Source: Labilithrix sp. (GTDB lineage Bacteria; Myxococcota; Polyangia; Polyangiales; Polyangiaceae). Taken from it: a stretch of 64,000 nucleotides of DNA. The position numbers and the translations under genes were made by a program. The DNA is taken from the NCBI GenBank assembly GCA_028287035.1, contig JAQBQL010000188.1, positions 23,108-87,107 of the forward strand, written 5' to 3'. Below, piece after piece: positions 26,530 through 35,276 of this stretch (within the stretch, counting starts at the first letter, position 1; every line of letters starts with the position of its first letter). A model generated the notes under the pieces. It was not told where the DNA came from and did not search any database. It worked only from the letters and a program-made list of their open reading frames with translations.

Positions 26530-27609
26530 GTGACTTCCTCGCGTGATTGCCGCGTGTCCGCCAGGGTGGCAGAGCGCGTGATCAGGGAAGGGGTCGCGCC
26601 CGTGGTCGCCGCCGGTTGGGGTCGCCGGCGCGGCGGACGGTGGGAGCTTTCGGCAGGTGGAGCCACGAGCGCCCTCTTCGATCTCGCGAGCCTCACGAAG
26701 CCGATGACGGCGATGGCGCTCGGCGGCCTCGGTCTGGAGAAGGAGCCGCTCGAGGCGCTTGCCCCCGCGTTTCACGGCACGTGGGCCGCACGGACGCCGC
26801 TCGAGCTGCTGCTCGCGCACCGGGCGGGGCTCGAGGCGAACCTCCCGCTCTGGCGTCCCCTCGCGGAGGCGGGCGTGGCGGTCGACCGCGCGGCCGCGCT
26901 CTCGGAGGCCGCCTCCGCGCTCCGCAGCGACGCGCGCGGACCGCTGCCGGCCGAGGGATTCCCGCCGCTCTACAGCGACCTCGGCTACCTCCTCGCCGGC
27001 GAAGCGCTCGCGCTCGCCAGCGCGTCGAAGGACCCGGGCGCGGCCATCGAGCGCCTCGTCGTCGCGCCGCTCGGCCTCGGCGGCGACCTCGGGACCGCCC
27101 GCACGCTCGGCGCCCAGGAGACGTTCGCGTCGCGCGTCGTGCCGACCGAGATCGTTCCGTGGCGCGGCGGCGAGGTGCGCGGCCTCGTGCACGACGAGAA
27201 CGCGTATGCCCTGACCGGCGCCGGCGCGTCGGGACATGCCGGCATGTTCGGCACCGTCGCGGCGGTGCTCGCGTTCGGAGCCGCGGCGCTCGACGCGATC
27301 GTGCTCGGAGCCGGCCCGCTCCACCATGGGCGCGACCTCGCCTGGATGATCCGGCCGCGCCCCGGCGGCAGCCTTCGCGCGGGGTTCGACGGCAAGAGCG
27401 AGGAGGCCTCGAGTGCCGGTCAGCGCTGCGGACCGAGGACCTTCGGGCACCTCGGGTTCACCGGGACCAGCCTGTGGATCGACCCGGACGCCGAGGTCGT
27501 CGTCGCGCTGCTCACCAATCGCGTGCACCCTACACGGGAAAACCGTCGTATCCGCGAGGCCAGGCCGTGGGCGCACGACGAGCTTTTCGCCTCGGCCCGC
27601 GAAGCATAG
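26530..27609 (+). CDS. Serine hydrolase of the beta-lactamase/class C penicillin-binding family
   Basis: A 359-residue protein. GTG 26530 is chosen because the open frame upstream overlaps the divergent pilC gene. The catalytic S-x-x-K is in DLASLTKPMTAMALG (about residue 55). The second motif is Y-S-D in LYSDLGYLLAGEAL. A late HLGFTGTSLWIDPD stretch takes the place of the KTG region. Members are esterases, peptidases or carboxypeptidases; classical beta-lactamase activity is not implied. No signal peptide is present, so it may act in the cytoplasm. It starts the plus-strand run that leads, 13 bases on, to the UbiB-type kinase. Confidence 0.85.
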   Translation: MTSSRDCRVSARVAERVIREGVAPVVAAGWGRRRGGRWELSAGGATSALFDLASLTKPMTAMALGGLGLEKEPLEALAPAFHGTWAARTPLELLLAHRAGLEANLPLWRPLAEAGVAVDRAAALSEAASALRSDARGPLPAEGFPPLYSDLGYLLAGEALALASASKDPGAAIERLVVAPLGLGGDLGTARTLGAQETFASRVVPTEIVPWRGGEVRGLVHDENAYALTGAGASGHAGMFGTVAAVLAFGAAALDAIVLGAGPLHHGRDLAWMIRPRPGGSLRAGFDGKSEEASSAGQRCGPRTFGHLGFTGTSLWIDPDAEVVVALLTNRVHPTRENRRIREARPWAHDELFASAREA

Positions 27610-27612
27610 GCT
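27607..27612 (+). promoter_or_regulatory. Possible -10 element TAGGCT
   Basis: TAGGCT ends 10 bases before ATG 27623. Its first three bases are the stop codon of the upstream gene, so chance is more likely here than at the other hexamers. Confidence 0.25.
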
Positions 27613-27622
27613 TGGCGGCCCG

Positions 27623-29320
27623 ATGGCCATCTCGCCGCAGACGCGTGCGTTCCGCAAGCGTGGGGCGAACCGGTGGCGCTTCGTGCGCGCGTACACGACC
27701 ACGTTCCAGGTGATCTGGAGCTACCTGGCGCTGCTCTGGCTCGCGAAGCTGTTCGGGCGGGCCTACCGCGATCAGAACATCAAGCGGGTCCACAAGCGGA
27801 ACGCCGAGCGCGTCTACGGGACGATCCTCGAGCTGCAGGGCCTCTTCATCAAGGTCGGTCAGCTCCTCTCCATCATGGCGAACTTCCTCCCCGAGGAGTT
27901 CCGCCAGGAGCTCGAGGGCCTCCAGGACCAGGTCCCGCCGCGCGCGTTCGAGGAGATCGCGCCGCGCATCCAGGAGGAGCTCGGCGCCCCCGTCGACGAT
28001 CTCTACGACGACTTCCACCGCGACCCGATCGCCAGCGCCTCGCTCGGCCAGGTGCACGCCGCGCGCACCAAGGAAGGGCGGCGTGTCGCGGTCAAGGTGC
28101 AGCACCAGGACATCGACGAGATCGTCAGGCTCGATCTCAAGACGATCCGTCGCATCATCGCGATCGTGCAGTGGTTCGTGCCCGTGAAGGGGCTCGATGC
28201 CTACTACCACCAGATCAAGGATCTTCTGCGGCAGGAGCTCGACTTCGTCGCCGAGGCGGACAACATCGAGAAGATCGCGCTGAACTTCGAGAAGGATCCG
28301 CGCGTCCACTTCCCGACGCCGCTGCGCGAGCTCTCGACGAGCCGCGTCCTCACGACGACCTTCGTGGAGGGGAAGAAGCTCACCGACATCGCCGGCCTCG
28401 ACGCGATGGGCATCGACCGGAAGGAGCTCGCGAACCGCCTCGTTCGCGTCTACTGCCAGATGATCTTCGTCGACGGCATCTACCACGCCGATCCGCACCC
28501 CGGGAACATCCTGGTCCGGGCCGACGGTGACCTCGTGCTGCTCGACTTCGGGGCGGTCGCCGAGCTGTCGCAGCCGATGCGCGAGGGCATCCCCGAGTTC
28601 CTCGAGGGCGTCATCCGGCGCGACACCGATCGGCTCGTGAAGGCGCTGCGCAAGATGGGGTTCCTCTCGCGCACCAGCGACGAGGTGGTGAGCGAGAAGA
28701 TCATCGAGTACTTCCACCAGCGCTTCCAGGAGGAGGTGAAGCTCGAGTCCTTCAACCTGAAGGACATCAAGATCGATCCGCAGCGCGGATTCGAGAACCT
28801 GCTCGACCTCCGCAAGATGAACGTCGGCCTCAAGGAGCTCTCCGACGCCTTCCACATCCCGCGTGACTGGGTGCTGCTCGAGCGCACCATCCTCCTCGTC
28901 TACGGCTGCTGCTCGATGCTCGACCCCGAGCTGAACCCGATGGGGATCATCCAGCCGTACCTGCAGGATTTCGTGCTCGGCAACCGGGACTGGCAGAAGG
29001 TCGCGATGGAGACGGTGCGCGACATGGCCCTCAAGGCGGTCACGCTGCCCGAGGACCTCCGGAAGTACCTGCAGCGAGCGACGCGCGGCGAGATGGAGGT
29101 GCGCGTCCGCGGCGTGCAGGAGGGGGTGAGCACCCTCTACACCGTCGGCCGCCAGCTCATCTACACCGCGATCGGCATCGCCACGGGCTACGGGGCGCTC
29201 ACGCTGCACATGCACGGCGAGGACGGGACCCCGACCCGGGTGCTCCTCGGCATCGCGTCGTTCGCGGGGCTCATGCTGCTCGTCTCGTCGGCCTTCGGGC
29301 GCCCGCGACGCCTGCGCTGA
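27623..29320 (+). CDS. UbiB/AarF (ABC1)-family atypical kinase
   Basis: A 565-residue protein of the ABC1 family, needed for isoprenoid quinone synthesis or lipid homeostasis in studied members. The family motif KxGQ is at 77-80 (LFIKVGQLLS). An alanine/glycine loop SASLGQVHAA is followed by VAVKVQHQ (catalytic Lys), then HADPHPGNILV and LLDFGAV, the family forms of the catalytic and metal loops. Two hydrophobic helices end the protein (LIYTAIGIATGYGAL and VLLGIASFAGLMLLVSS), the usual membrane anchor. Quinone biosynthesis genes are not adjacent, so its pathway is inferred from family only. Confidence 0.9.
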   Translation: MAISPQTRAFRKRGANRWRFVRAYTTTFQVIWSYLALLWLAKLFGRAYRDQNIKRVHKRNAERVYGTILELQGLFIKVGQLLSIMANFLPEEFRQELEGLQDQVPPRAFEEIAPRIQEELGAPVDDLYDDFHRDPIASASLGQVHAARTKEGRRVAVKVQHQDIDEIVRLDLKTIRRIIAIVQWFVPVKGLDAYYHQIKDLLRQELDFVAEADNIEKIALNFEKDPRVHFPTPLRELSTSRVLTTTFVEGKKLTDIAGLDAMGIDRKELANRLVRVYCQMIFVDGIYHADPHPGNILVRADGDLVLLDFGAVAELSQPMREGIPEFLEGVIRRDTDRLVKALRKMGFLSRTSDEVVSEKIIEYFHQRFQEEVKLESFNLKDIKIDPQRGFENLLDLRKMNVGLKELSDAFHIPRDWVLLERTILLVYGCCSMLDPELNPMGIIQPYLQDFVLGNRDWQKVAMETVRDMALKAVTLPEDLRKYLQRATRGEMEVRVRGVQEGVSTLYTVGRQLIYTAIGIATGYGALTLHMHGEDGTPTRVLLGIASFAGLMLLVSSAFGRPRRLR

Positions 29321-29348
29321 ATCTGGCTAAGCTGCGGCGCGGGACGCC

Positions 29349-30959
29349 GTGAGAGACCGACGACAGACCTTCGCCGAGCTCGACGCCTTGCTCGCGGCGC
29401 AGGGGCGGGACGATCTGCGCGCCGAGCTCGGGCAGGTGGTGGCCGACCTCGAACGCACCGCCCCGCGCACCACGCTTGCCGACGCGACCCGCGCGATGCT
29501 GGAGAACGAGGACACCTACCGGCTCGTCTTCTCGCACGAGATGGACGCGATGAGCCTCTTCACCGCGGACACCGGCGCCTTCTGCGACGTCAACGAGGCC
29601 TGGGAGCGCCTCTACGGGTACAGCCACGACGAGGCGCTCTCGATGACCGTGGCCGACGTCAGCGCCGAGCCCGCCCGCAGCATGCAGGCGGTTCGCGAGG
29701 TGGGACGCGGGGCGGCCTCGCGGGTCGACGTCCGCTGGCATCGCGCGAAGGACGGCACGCGGTTCCCCGTGGAGCTCACGTGCGGCCGGCTGCGCCTCGG
29801 CGGGCGTGACCTCGTCTACGCGGCGATGCGCGACGTGCGCGAGCGTCAGGAGGCGCACGAGAAGCTGGCCCGATCGGAGGCGCGGTTCCGCGCGGTGATC
29901 GAGACGATGCCCGACGGCGCGCTCGTGCACCGCGACGGGCGCATCGTCTACGTGACGCCCGCCGCGCTCCGGCTGCTGGGGCACGAGAGCGACGCCGAGC
30001 TCCTCGGGACGCAGGTGGTGGACGTCGTGCACCCGGAGGACCGCGCCCTCGTGCGGGGCCGGATGGAGGTGATGGCCACGGTCGGTGGTGCCGTGCCCGT
30101 GGTCGAGCAGCGCCTGCTCCGCCGCGACGGGACGATGGTGACGGCCGAGGTCTCGGGCCTGGCGACGGTCTTCGACGGCGAGCCGGCGGTGCTGGTCGTC
30201 GCGCGGGACATCACCGCGCGCAAGGAATACGAGGCGCAGCTCGTCATGAACGACCGGCTCGCCTCGCTCGGCCGGCTCGCCGCGTCGGTGGGGCACGAGC
30301 TGAACAACCCGCTCGCCTACGTCCTCGGCAACCTCACCATGATGCAGCGCGAGCTCGCCGCCGCCGTCGAGCTGCCGAAGCCGCGCGCCGACCGGTTCGG
30401 CAAGTATCTCCAGGTCGTCGCGGAAGGCGCTCGCCGCATGCGCGACATCGTCAACGACCTGAAGACGCTCGCCCGCGGCGACGCGGAGACCTCGTCGCCC
30501 GTCGACCTCTCGCAGCTGCTCGACGTCTGCGCGAACATGGCCGACCACGAGCTCCGCCAGCGCGCCCGCCTCGTGAAGGAGTATCGCGAGCGCGTCCAGC
30601 TGATGGGGAACGAGACGCGCCTCGGTCAGGTGTTCCTGAACCTGCTCGTGAACGCCGCGCAGTCGATCCCGCCCGGCGAGGCGCGAGCTCACGAGGTCCG
30701 CATCGTGCTCTTCACCGAGGACGGGCGCGCGGTGATCGAGGTCCGCGACACGGGGGTGGGGATCCCGCCGGCGATCCGCGAGCGGATCTTCGAGCCGTTC
30801 TTCACGACGAAGGCCGGGACGGGGACCGGTCTCGGCCTCGCCATCTCGCACCGCATCGTGACGTCCGCGGGCGGGACGCTCACCTGCGAGCCTGGTGAGG
30901 GCGGGCGCGGCACGACGTTCCGGGTGACGCTCGGGGGCGCGTACTCGGACCGGACCTGA
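29349..30959 (+). CDS. Cytoplasmic PAS-PAS sensor histidine kinase
   Basis: A 536-residue kinase with GTG start. Two PAS domains lie at about 55-165 (VFSHEMDAMSLFTADTGAFCDVN) and 178-295 (MPDGALVHRDGRIVYVTPAAL), the latter with a PAC tail ending ARDITARKEYE. The phosphorylation segment is LGRLAASVGHELNNPLAYVLGN with His316. The ATPase domain shows FLNLLVNAAQSIPPG, VRDTGVGIPPAI and KAGTGTGLGLAISHRI. There is no membrane segment, so it senses an internal cue. No response regulator is adjacent. It lies 33 bases before glpK, but a regulatory link to glycerol is not shown. Confidence 0.92.
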   Translation: MRDRRQTFAELDALLAAQGRDDLRAELGQVVADLERTAPRTTLADATRAMLENEDTYRLVFSHEMDAMSLFTADTGAFCDVNEAWERLYGYSHDEALSMTVADVSAEPARSMQAVREVGRGAASRVDVRWHRAKDGTRFPVELTCGRLRLGGRDLVYAAMRDVRERQEAHEKLARSEARFRAVIETMPDGALVHRDGRIVYVTPAALRLLGHESDAELLGTQVVDVVHPEDRALVRGRMEVMATVGGAVPVVEQRLLRRDGTMVTAEVSGLATVFDGEPAVLVVARDITARKEYEAQLVMNDRLASLGRLAASVGHELNNPLAYVLGNLTMMQRELAAAVELPKPRADRFGKYLQVVAEGARRMRDIVNDLKTLARGDAETSSPVDLSQLLDVCANMADHELRQRARLVKEYRERVQLMGNETRLGQVFLNLLVNAAQSIPPGEARAHEVRIVLFTEDGRAVIEVRDTGVGIPPAIRERIFEPFFTTKAGTGTGLGLAISHRIVTSAGGTLTCEPGEGGRGTTFRVTLGGAYSDRT

Positions 30960-30980
30960 GCGGAGGCGCGCCGCCCAGGT

Positions 30981-30986
30981 TAGGAT
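30981..30986 (+). promoter_or_regulatory. Putative -10 element TAGGAT for glpK
   Basis: TAGGAT ends 6 bases before glpK ATG 30993, close enough that transcription could begin at or next to the start codon. Confidence 0.45.
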
Positions 30987-30992
30987 GGCCGC

Positions 30993-32474
30993 ATGGCGAA
31001 GCATCTGCTCGCGATCGATCAAGGCACCACCGGGACCACGGCGCTGGTCGTCACGCTCGAGGGCGAGACGCTCGGGAAGAAGGGCGTCGAGTTCCCGCAG
31101 CATTTCCCGAAGCCCGGCTGGGTCGAGCACGATCCCGAGGAGATCTGGACGAGCGTCGGCGCGGCGGTGGGCGGCGCGATCGCCGAGGCGGGCATCGACG
31201 CGTCCGAGATCGCCGCGATCGGGATCACGAACCAGCGCGAGACGACGCTCGTGTGGGACCGCCGGACCGGCCGGGCCATCCACCACGCGATCGTCTGGCA
31301 GGACCGGCGCACCTCGCCCGTGTGCGACGCGCTCAAGGCGGAGGGCGCCGAGCCCACGGTTCGCGCGCGCACCGGGCTCGTCGTCGACGCGTACTTCTCG
31401 GGGACGAAGATCGCGTGGCTCCTCGACAACGTCGGTGGCGCACGGGCGCGCGCCGATCGCGGGGAGCTCGCGTTCGGCACCATCGACACCTTCCTCGTCC
31501 ACCGCCTGACCGGCGGCGCGGTGCACGCGACCGACGTGACGAACGCCTCGCGCACGCTGCTCATGGACCTCGGCGCCCTCACCTGGGACGACGAGATGCT
31601 CGCCCTGTTCCGCGTTCCGCGCAGCGTGCTCCCCAGCATCGTTCCGAGCGCGGGCCTCATCGGGACCACCAAGGGCGCGGGTTTCCTTCCCGACGGCATC
31701 CCCATCACGGGCATCGCCGGCGACCAGCAGGCCGCGCTCTTCGGCCAGGCCTGCTTCGCGGAGGGCGACGCGAAGTGCACGTACGGGACGGGCGCCTTCG
31801 CGCTCATGAACGTCGGCGACAAACCCACCATGAGCAAGCACGGGCTCGTCAGCACGGTCGCCTGGCAGATCGCCGGCCGCACGACCTACGCGCTCGAGGG
31901 CAGCGCCTTCATCGCCGGCGCGGCGGTGCAGTGGCTGCGCGACGGTCTCGGTCTCATCCGCACCGCGGCCGACATCGAGCCGCTCGCGCGCCAGTGCGCG
32001 TCGACCGAAGGCGTCGCCTTCGTACCCGCGCTCGCGGGCCTCGGCGCCCCGTACTGGGATCCCGACGCGCGCGGCACGATCACCGGCATCACGCGCGGGA
32101 CGACCGCCGCCCATCTGGCGCGTGCCACGCTCGAGGGCATCGCGTTCCAGGTCTGGGACCTCGTGCACGCGATGACTGCCGACGCCGGGCGCCCCATCAA
32201 CGTCATGAAGATCGACGGCGGCGCCTCGAGGAACGACCTGCTCGCGCAGTTCCAGGCGGACGTGGCCGCCGTCGAGGTGCTGCGGCCGGTCGAGGTGGAG
32301 TCGACGGGACGCGGCGCGGCGATGCTCGCGGGGGTCGGCGCCGGCCTGTCGGACCTCGGGGCCGCCGCCCGGATGGTGAAGCTCGACCGCGGCTTCAAGC
32401 CGGCGATCGGGGCCGCGGAACGAACCGCCCATCTCGAACGCTGGAAAGCGGCGGTGGCGCGCGCTCGCTCCTGA
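30993..32474 (+). CDS. glpK: Glycerol kinase
   Basis: A 493-residue FGGY-family kinase that converts glycerol and ATP to glycerol-3-phosphate. Diagnostic stretches are [14 protein letters not shown] (phosphate loop 1), [49 protein letters not shown] (catalytic Asp) and [19 protein letters not shown]. Near the C-terminus, [19 protein letters not shown] is the usual adenosine loop. Length matches the family. The product feeds gpsA-linked phospholipid metabolism; gpsA is 16 kb away. No glpF or glpD is adjacent. Confidence 0.97.
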   Translation: MAKHLLAIDQGTTGTTALVVTLEGETLGKKGVEFPQHFPKPGWVEHDPEEIWTSVGAAVGGAIAEAGIDASEIAAIGITNQRETTLVWDRRTGRAIHHAIVWQDRRTSPVCDALKAEGAEPTVRARTGLVVDAYFSGTKIAWLLDNVGGARARADRGELAFGTIDTFLVHRLTGGAVHATDVTNASRTLLMDLGALTWDDEMLALFRVPRSVLPSIVPSAGLIGTTKGAGFLPDGIPITGIAGDQQAALFGQACFAEGDAKCTYGTGAFALMNVGDKPTMSKHGLVSTVAWQIAGRTTYALEGSAFIAGAAVQWLRDGLGLIRTAADIEPLARQCASTEGVAFVPALAGLGAPYWDPDARGTITGITRGTTAAHLARATLEGIAFQVWDLVHAMTADAGRPINVMKIDGGASRNDLLAQFQADVAAVEVLRPVEVESTGRGAAMLAGVGAGLSDLGAAARMVKLDRGFKPAIGAAERTAHLERWKAAVARARS

Positions 32475-32686
32475 CGCCCCGGACCCCTCGGTCCCGGCGG
32501 CGGCATCTCACGGGGAGCGGATGTGTGCGGCGTAGCCGCGCTTCCGTGTTCGTCCCCGGCGTGCGAACCTTCGGGTTCCTCTTTGCTTTTCCTTGTGTGA
32601 CCGGTCGTCCAGCCCACGCCCGAGCATGCTGCTTCTTCTCATTTCCGACAGCCCGCCACGCTTGCCTTCGAAGGGAGAAACACAAC

Positions 32687-33532
32687 ATGTCTGAGGTCCG
32701 TCCCCCGGGGGACGCATTGCCCGCGCCGCGTCCCGGTGTGCCTGTCCGCGACGTTCCCGTGGACTGGGAAGCGCTCGAGGATGCGTTCGAGAACAACGCT
32801 CCCGAGGTCCATAGCTACCTCCACCTCACCACCGGCGAGGTCCTGCGCGTGGTCGACGGCGTCGCCGATCCTCAGATGCACTCCCGCATCAGCTCGGACC
32901 CGAACTACCTCCGGATCGACCCGGTCTCGTCGCGTGAGCAGTACCGCTGGATGGAGCGCTTCATCCCGATGGTGGACGAGGGCGAGCTCAAGACGAAGCT
33001 CTCCCAGGCCATCGACGGCAAGGGCGCATTCCGGCGCTTCAAGGACGTCCTCATGTCCTTCGCCGCCGATCGCGAGCGGTGGTTCACGTTCCGCAGCGAG
33101 CGGCTCCGCACGTTCATGGAGGCTTGGCTCAGCGCGCACGCCATCAAGGCCGTGCCGCGGCCGACCTGGGGTGACGGCGCTGCATCCGCGGAGGACGCGT
33201 CCCCCGACAGCCTGGTCCCGCTCAGCTCGCCCTCGCTCGACGGTGACGCGCCCAAGAGCCAGAGCGGTCGCCGGCAGCGCAACGCCGACAGCCTCCGGGT
33301 CTCGCTGAAGGAGCTCGGCGACGCGCTGGGACCGCGCGAGCTCGATCTCCTGGTTTCCTTCGCGGAGTTCCTGAAGGCGCGCCGCGCCGCCCGCGGGTTC
33401 GCGCACCACCACGAGCACATGCTCCAGGAGCGCGAGGCGGTCGCCACCTCGCAGCGCGGGTCGCGCATCAGCGAGACCAACGTGAAGACCGACAGCACGC
33501 CCGACGAGACCCAGGGCAGCGGAACGTCGTGA
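32687..33532 (+). CDS. UPF0158-family protein
   Basis: A 281-residue protein. ATG 32687 is preceded by AAGGGAGA, one of the few clear ribosome-binding sites in the window. Residues of about 20-160 match the UPF0158 pattern: VDWEALEDAFENNAPEVHSYLHLTTGEVLRVVDG, then YLRIDPVSSREQYRWMERFI and RFKDVLMSFAADRERWFTF. The C-terminal third is an extra low-complexity and helical extension ending in a Thr/Ser-rich tail. The biochemical role of UPF0158 is unknown. Its stop overlaps the next start by 4 bases (GTGA), starting a four-gene overlapping chain. Confidence 0.82.
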   Translation: MSEVRPPGDALPAPRPGVPVRDVPVDWEALEDAFENNAPEVHSYLHLTTGEVLRVVDGVADPQMHSRISSDPNYLRIDPVSSREQYRWMERFIPMVDEGELKTKLSQAIDGKGAFRRFKDVLMSFAADRERWFTFRSERLRTFMEAWLSAHAIKAVPRPTWGDGAASAEDASPDSLVPLSSPSLDGDAPKSQSGRRQRNADSLRVSLKELGDALGPRELDLLVSFAEFLKARRAARGFAHHHEHMLQEREAVATSQRGSRISETNVKTDSTPDETQGSGTS

Positions 33533-34272
33533 AACGGCCGGCCCTCGGGCTGCTCGTCTCGTCGCTGCTCGTCACCGCCCTCGCGCTCACCGTCTCTCCG
33601 CCTGCCGCTGCCGACGGGGTGGTGGCGGACCGGGTGGCGGTGCGCTTCGTCGCCCCCGAGACGGGCGGCGCGGCGCGTCCGCGCTTCCTGACCGAACGTC
33701 AGCTCGGATTCTTCACGCGGGTCGAGGCGCTCAGCGACGGCGTGCCGCTCGAGGTGGACGCGTACCCGGAGCGCTCGCTGCGGACCGCGGTGGATCGCCT
33801 CGTTGCGCGCGCGATGCTGGCCGCGCTGCTGGTGCAATCCGGGACGGAGCCGAACGATCTGCCGCGTCTCACCACAGACGCGCGCGCCGAGCTCGCCGAC
33901 CGGCTCGGGGGCAACGCGGTGCTCGACGATGCGCTGCAGCGCGAAGGCATCGACGAGGCGGAGCTGGCGGCGTTTCTTCGCGATCAGGTGCGGGCCCTCT
34001 GGTACGTGGACAAGACGGTGCAGCCGATCCTGGCGGTCACCGAGGATTCTTTGCGTGAAGCCTTCCGCTCCACCGTCCACCCCTACCGCACCATGAAGTA
34101 CGAAGACGCTCGCCTCCGGTTCCGGCGGTGGCTCGCGGCGACCCGCCTGCGCGCCGCCGAGCTCGAGTTCCTCCAGAGCGCGCGCGCGCGCATCACGATC
34201 GCGAGCGTGCTCGTGCCGGTGCCGCCGCCCAGCGGGGCGTCCGGGCTCCGCCCGAACGAGGCGGGGCGATGA
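33529..34272 (+). CDS. Exported SurA-N-like protein without rotamase domain
   Basis: A 247-residue exported protein with GTG start and a clear signal peptide (hydrophobic 8-22, cleavage near AAA-DG). The first third reads DRVAVRFVAPETGGAARPRFLTERQL, and the rest is helical (AVDRLVARAMLAALLVQSGTE, LADRLGGNAVLDDALQREGIDEAELAAFLRDQVRAL). The C-terminal pattern (TEDSLREAFRSTVHPY, then YEDARLRFRRWLAATRLRAAELEFLQ) recalls the chaperone core of SurA, but the parvulin insertion expected between these parts is absent. A chaperone role is therefore an inference. It overlaps the genes on both sides by 4 bases. Confidence 0.7.
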   Translation: MKRPALGLLVSSLLVTALALTVSPPAAADGVVADRVAVRFVAPETGGAARPRFLTERQLGFFTRVEALSDGVPLEVDAYPERSLRTAVDRLVARAMLAALLVQSGTEPNDLPRLTTDARAELADRLGGNAVLDDALQREGIDEAELAAFLRDQVRALWYVDKTVQPILAVTEDSLREAFRSTVHPYRTMKYEDARLRFRRWLAATRLRAAELEFLQSARARITIASVLVPVPPPSGASGLRPNEAGR

Positions 34273-35276
34273 GCGGCGGACCGGACACCCGCAAGGTGGT
34301 CATCGCGGCGCTCGCCGGTAATCTCGCCATCGCCACGTGCAAGTTCGGCGCGGCCTTCCTCTCCGGTTCGAGCGCGACGCTCGCCGAGGCCGTGCACTCG
34401 CTCGCGGACACCGGAAACCAGGGCCTCCTCCTCGTCGGCATGCGCCTCGCGATGCGTCCGCCGGATGATCGCTTTCCGTTCGGCCGCTCGGGCGAGAAGT
34501 ACTTCTGGCCGTTCGTGGTCGCGCTGATGCTCTTCTCGGTCGGCGGCGCCTTCGCGGTCTTCGACGGCATCCAGCACGTCATGCATCCGAGCACCGGCGA
34601 GCACGGCTCGCGCTTCTGGAGCTACGGCGTGCTCGGGATCTCGCTGGTGTTCGAGGCCATGAGCTTCCGCGTCGCGTGGGGGGAGTTCAAGGTGCTCGCC
34701 AAGGGCAAGCCGTGGCTCCAGGCGGTGCGCGAGGCGCGTGACCCGACCATCCCGCTGGTGCTCGCCGAGGACACGACCGCGCTGATCGGCCTCGTCATCG
34801 CCTTCACGGCGGTGCTCGTCAGCCATCTCACCGGGCAGGCTGTCTGGGACCCGGTGGGCAGCATCATGATCGGTCTGCTCCTCGCGAGCGTCGCCGTCGC
34901 GCTCGCGCGCATCACCCACGTGCTGCTGGTCGGCGCGAGCGCCGATCCCGAGGAGCAGGGCCACGCGCTCGTCCTCGCCGAGGGGGTCGAGGGCATCGAC
35001 AAGGTCACGCAGATCCTGACGTTCCACGTCGGGCCGGACGTGGTCATCCTCGCGATGAAGGTCGCGTTCCACAAGACGCTCACCGTCGAAGCCATCGAGG
35101 AGTGCATCAACGAGGCGGAGCGGCGCATCCGCAAGGAGCTGCCGCTGATGCGCAAGATCTTCATCGAGGTCGACGCGCACGGTGACGGCCGGGGCCTCGA
35201 GCGGGCCCGCCAGGCGTGGGCCGCGCGGCTGCCCCGGGCGCTGTCCGTCGAGACGCCGGCCGAGGCCGTTCCGTGA
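34269..35276 (+). CDS. Cation diffusion facilitator (CDF) transporter
   Basis: A 335-residue metal-cation/proton antiporter of the inner membrane. Six helices span about residues 8-220; helix 2 holds SATLAEAVHSLADTGNQ, with the H-x-x-x-D metal site, and helix 5 holds VLAEDTTALIGLVIA, where the usual H-x-x-x-D is replaced by E-D. The cytoplasmic C-terminal domain has LAEGVEGIDKVTQI and ends in IFIEVDAHGDG. The altered site (Glu/Asp for His) suggests non-zinc specificity such as manganese or iron. ATG 34269 overlaps the previous stop. Confidence 0.85.
   Translation: MSGGPDTRKVVIAALAGNLAIATCKFGAAFLSGSSATLAEAVHSLADTGNQGLLLVGMRLAMRPPDDRFPFGRSGEKYFWPFVVALMLFSVGGAFAVFDGIQHVMHPSTGEHGSRFWSYGVLGISLVFEAMSFRVAWGEFKVLAKGKPWLQAVREARDPTIPLVLAEDTTALIGLVIAFTAVLVSHLTGQAVWDPVGSIMIGLLLASVAVALARITHVLLVGASADPEEQGHALVLAEGVEGIDKVTQILTFHVGPDVVILAMKVAFHKTLTVEAIEECINEAERRIRKELPLMRKIFIEVDAHGDGRGLERARQAWAARLPRALSVETPAEAVP

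Noticed and set aside
26530..27609. True beta-lactamase resistance gene
   Set aside because: No signal peptide and no KTG motif; it fits the broad serine hydrolase family better.
29271..32432. A 1053-codon minus-strand open frame over the histidine kinase and glpK
   Set aside because: The plus strand encodes two complete known enzymes; the minus product has no motif and spans an intergenic gap.
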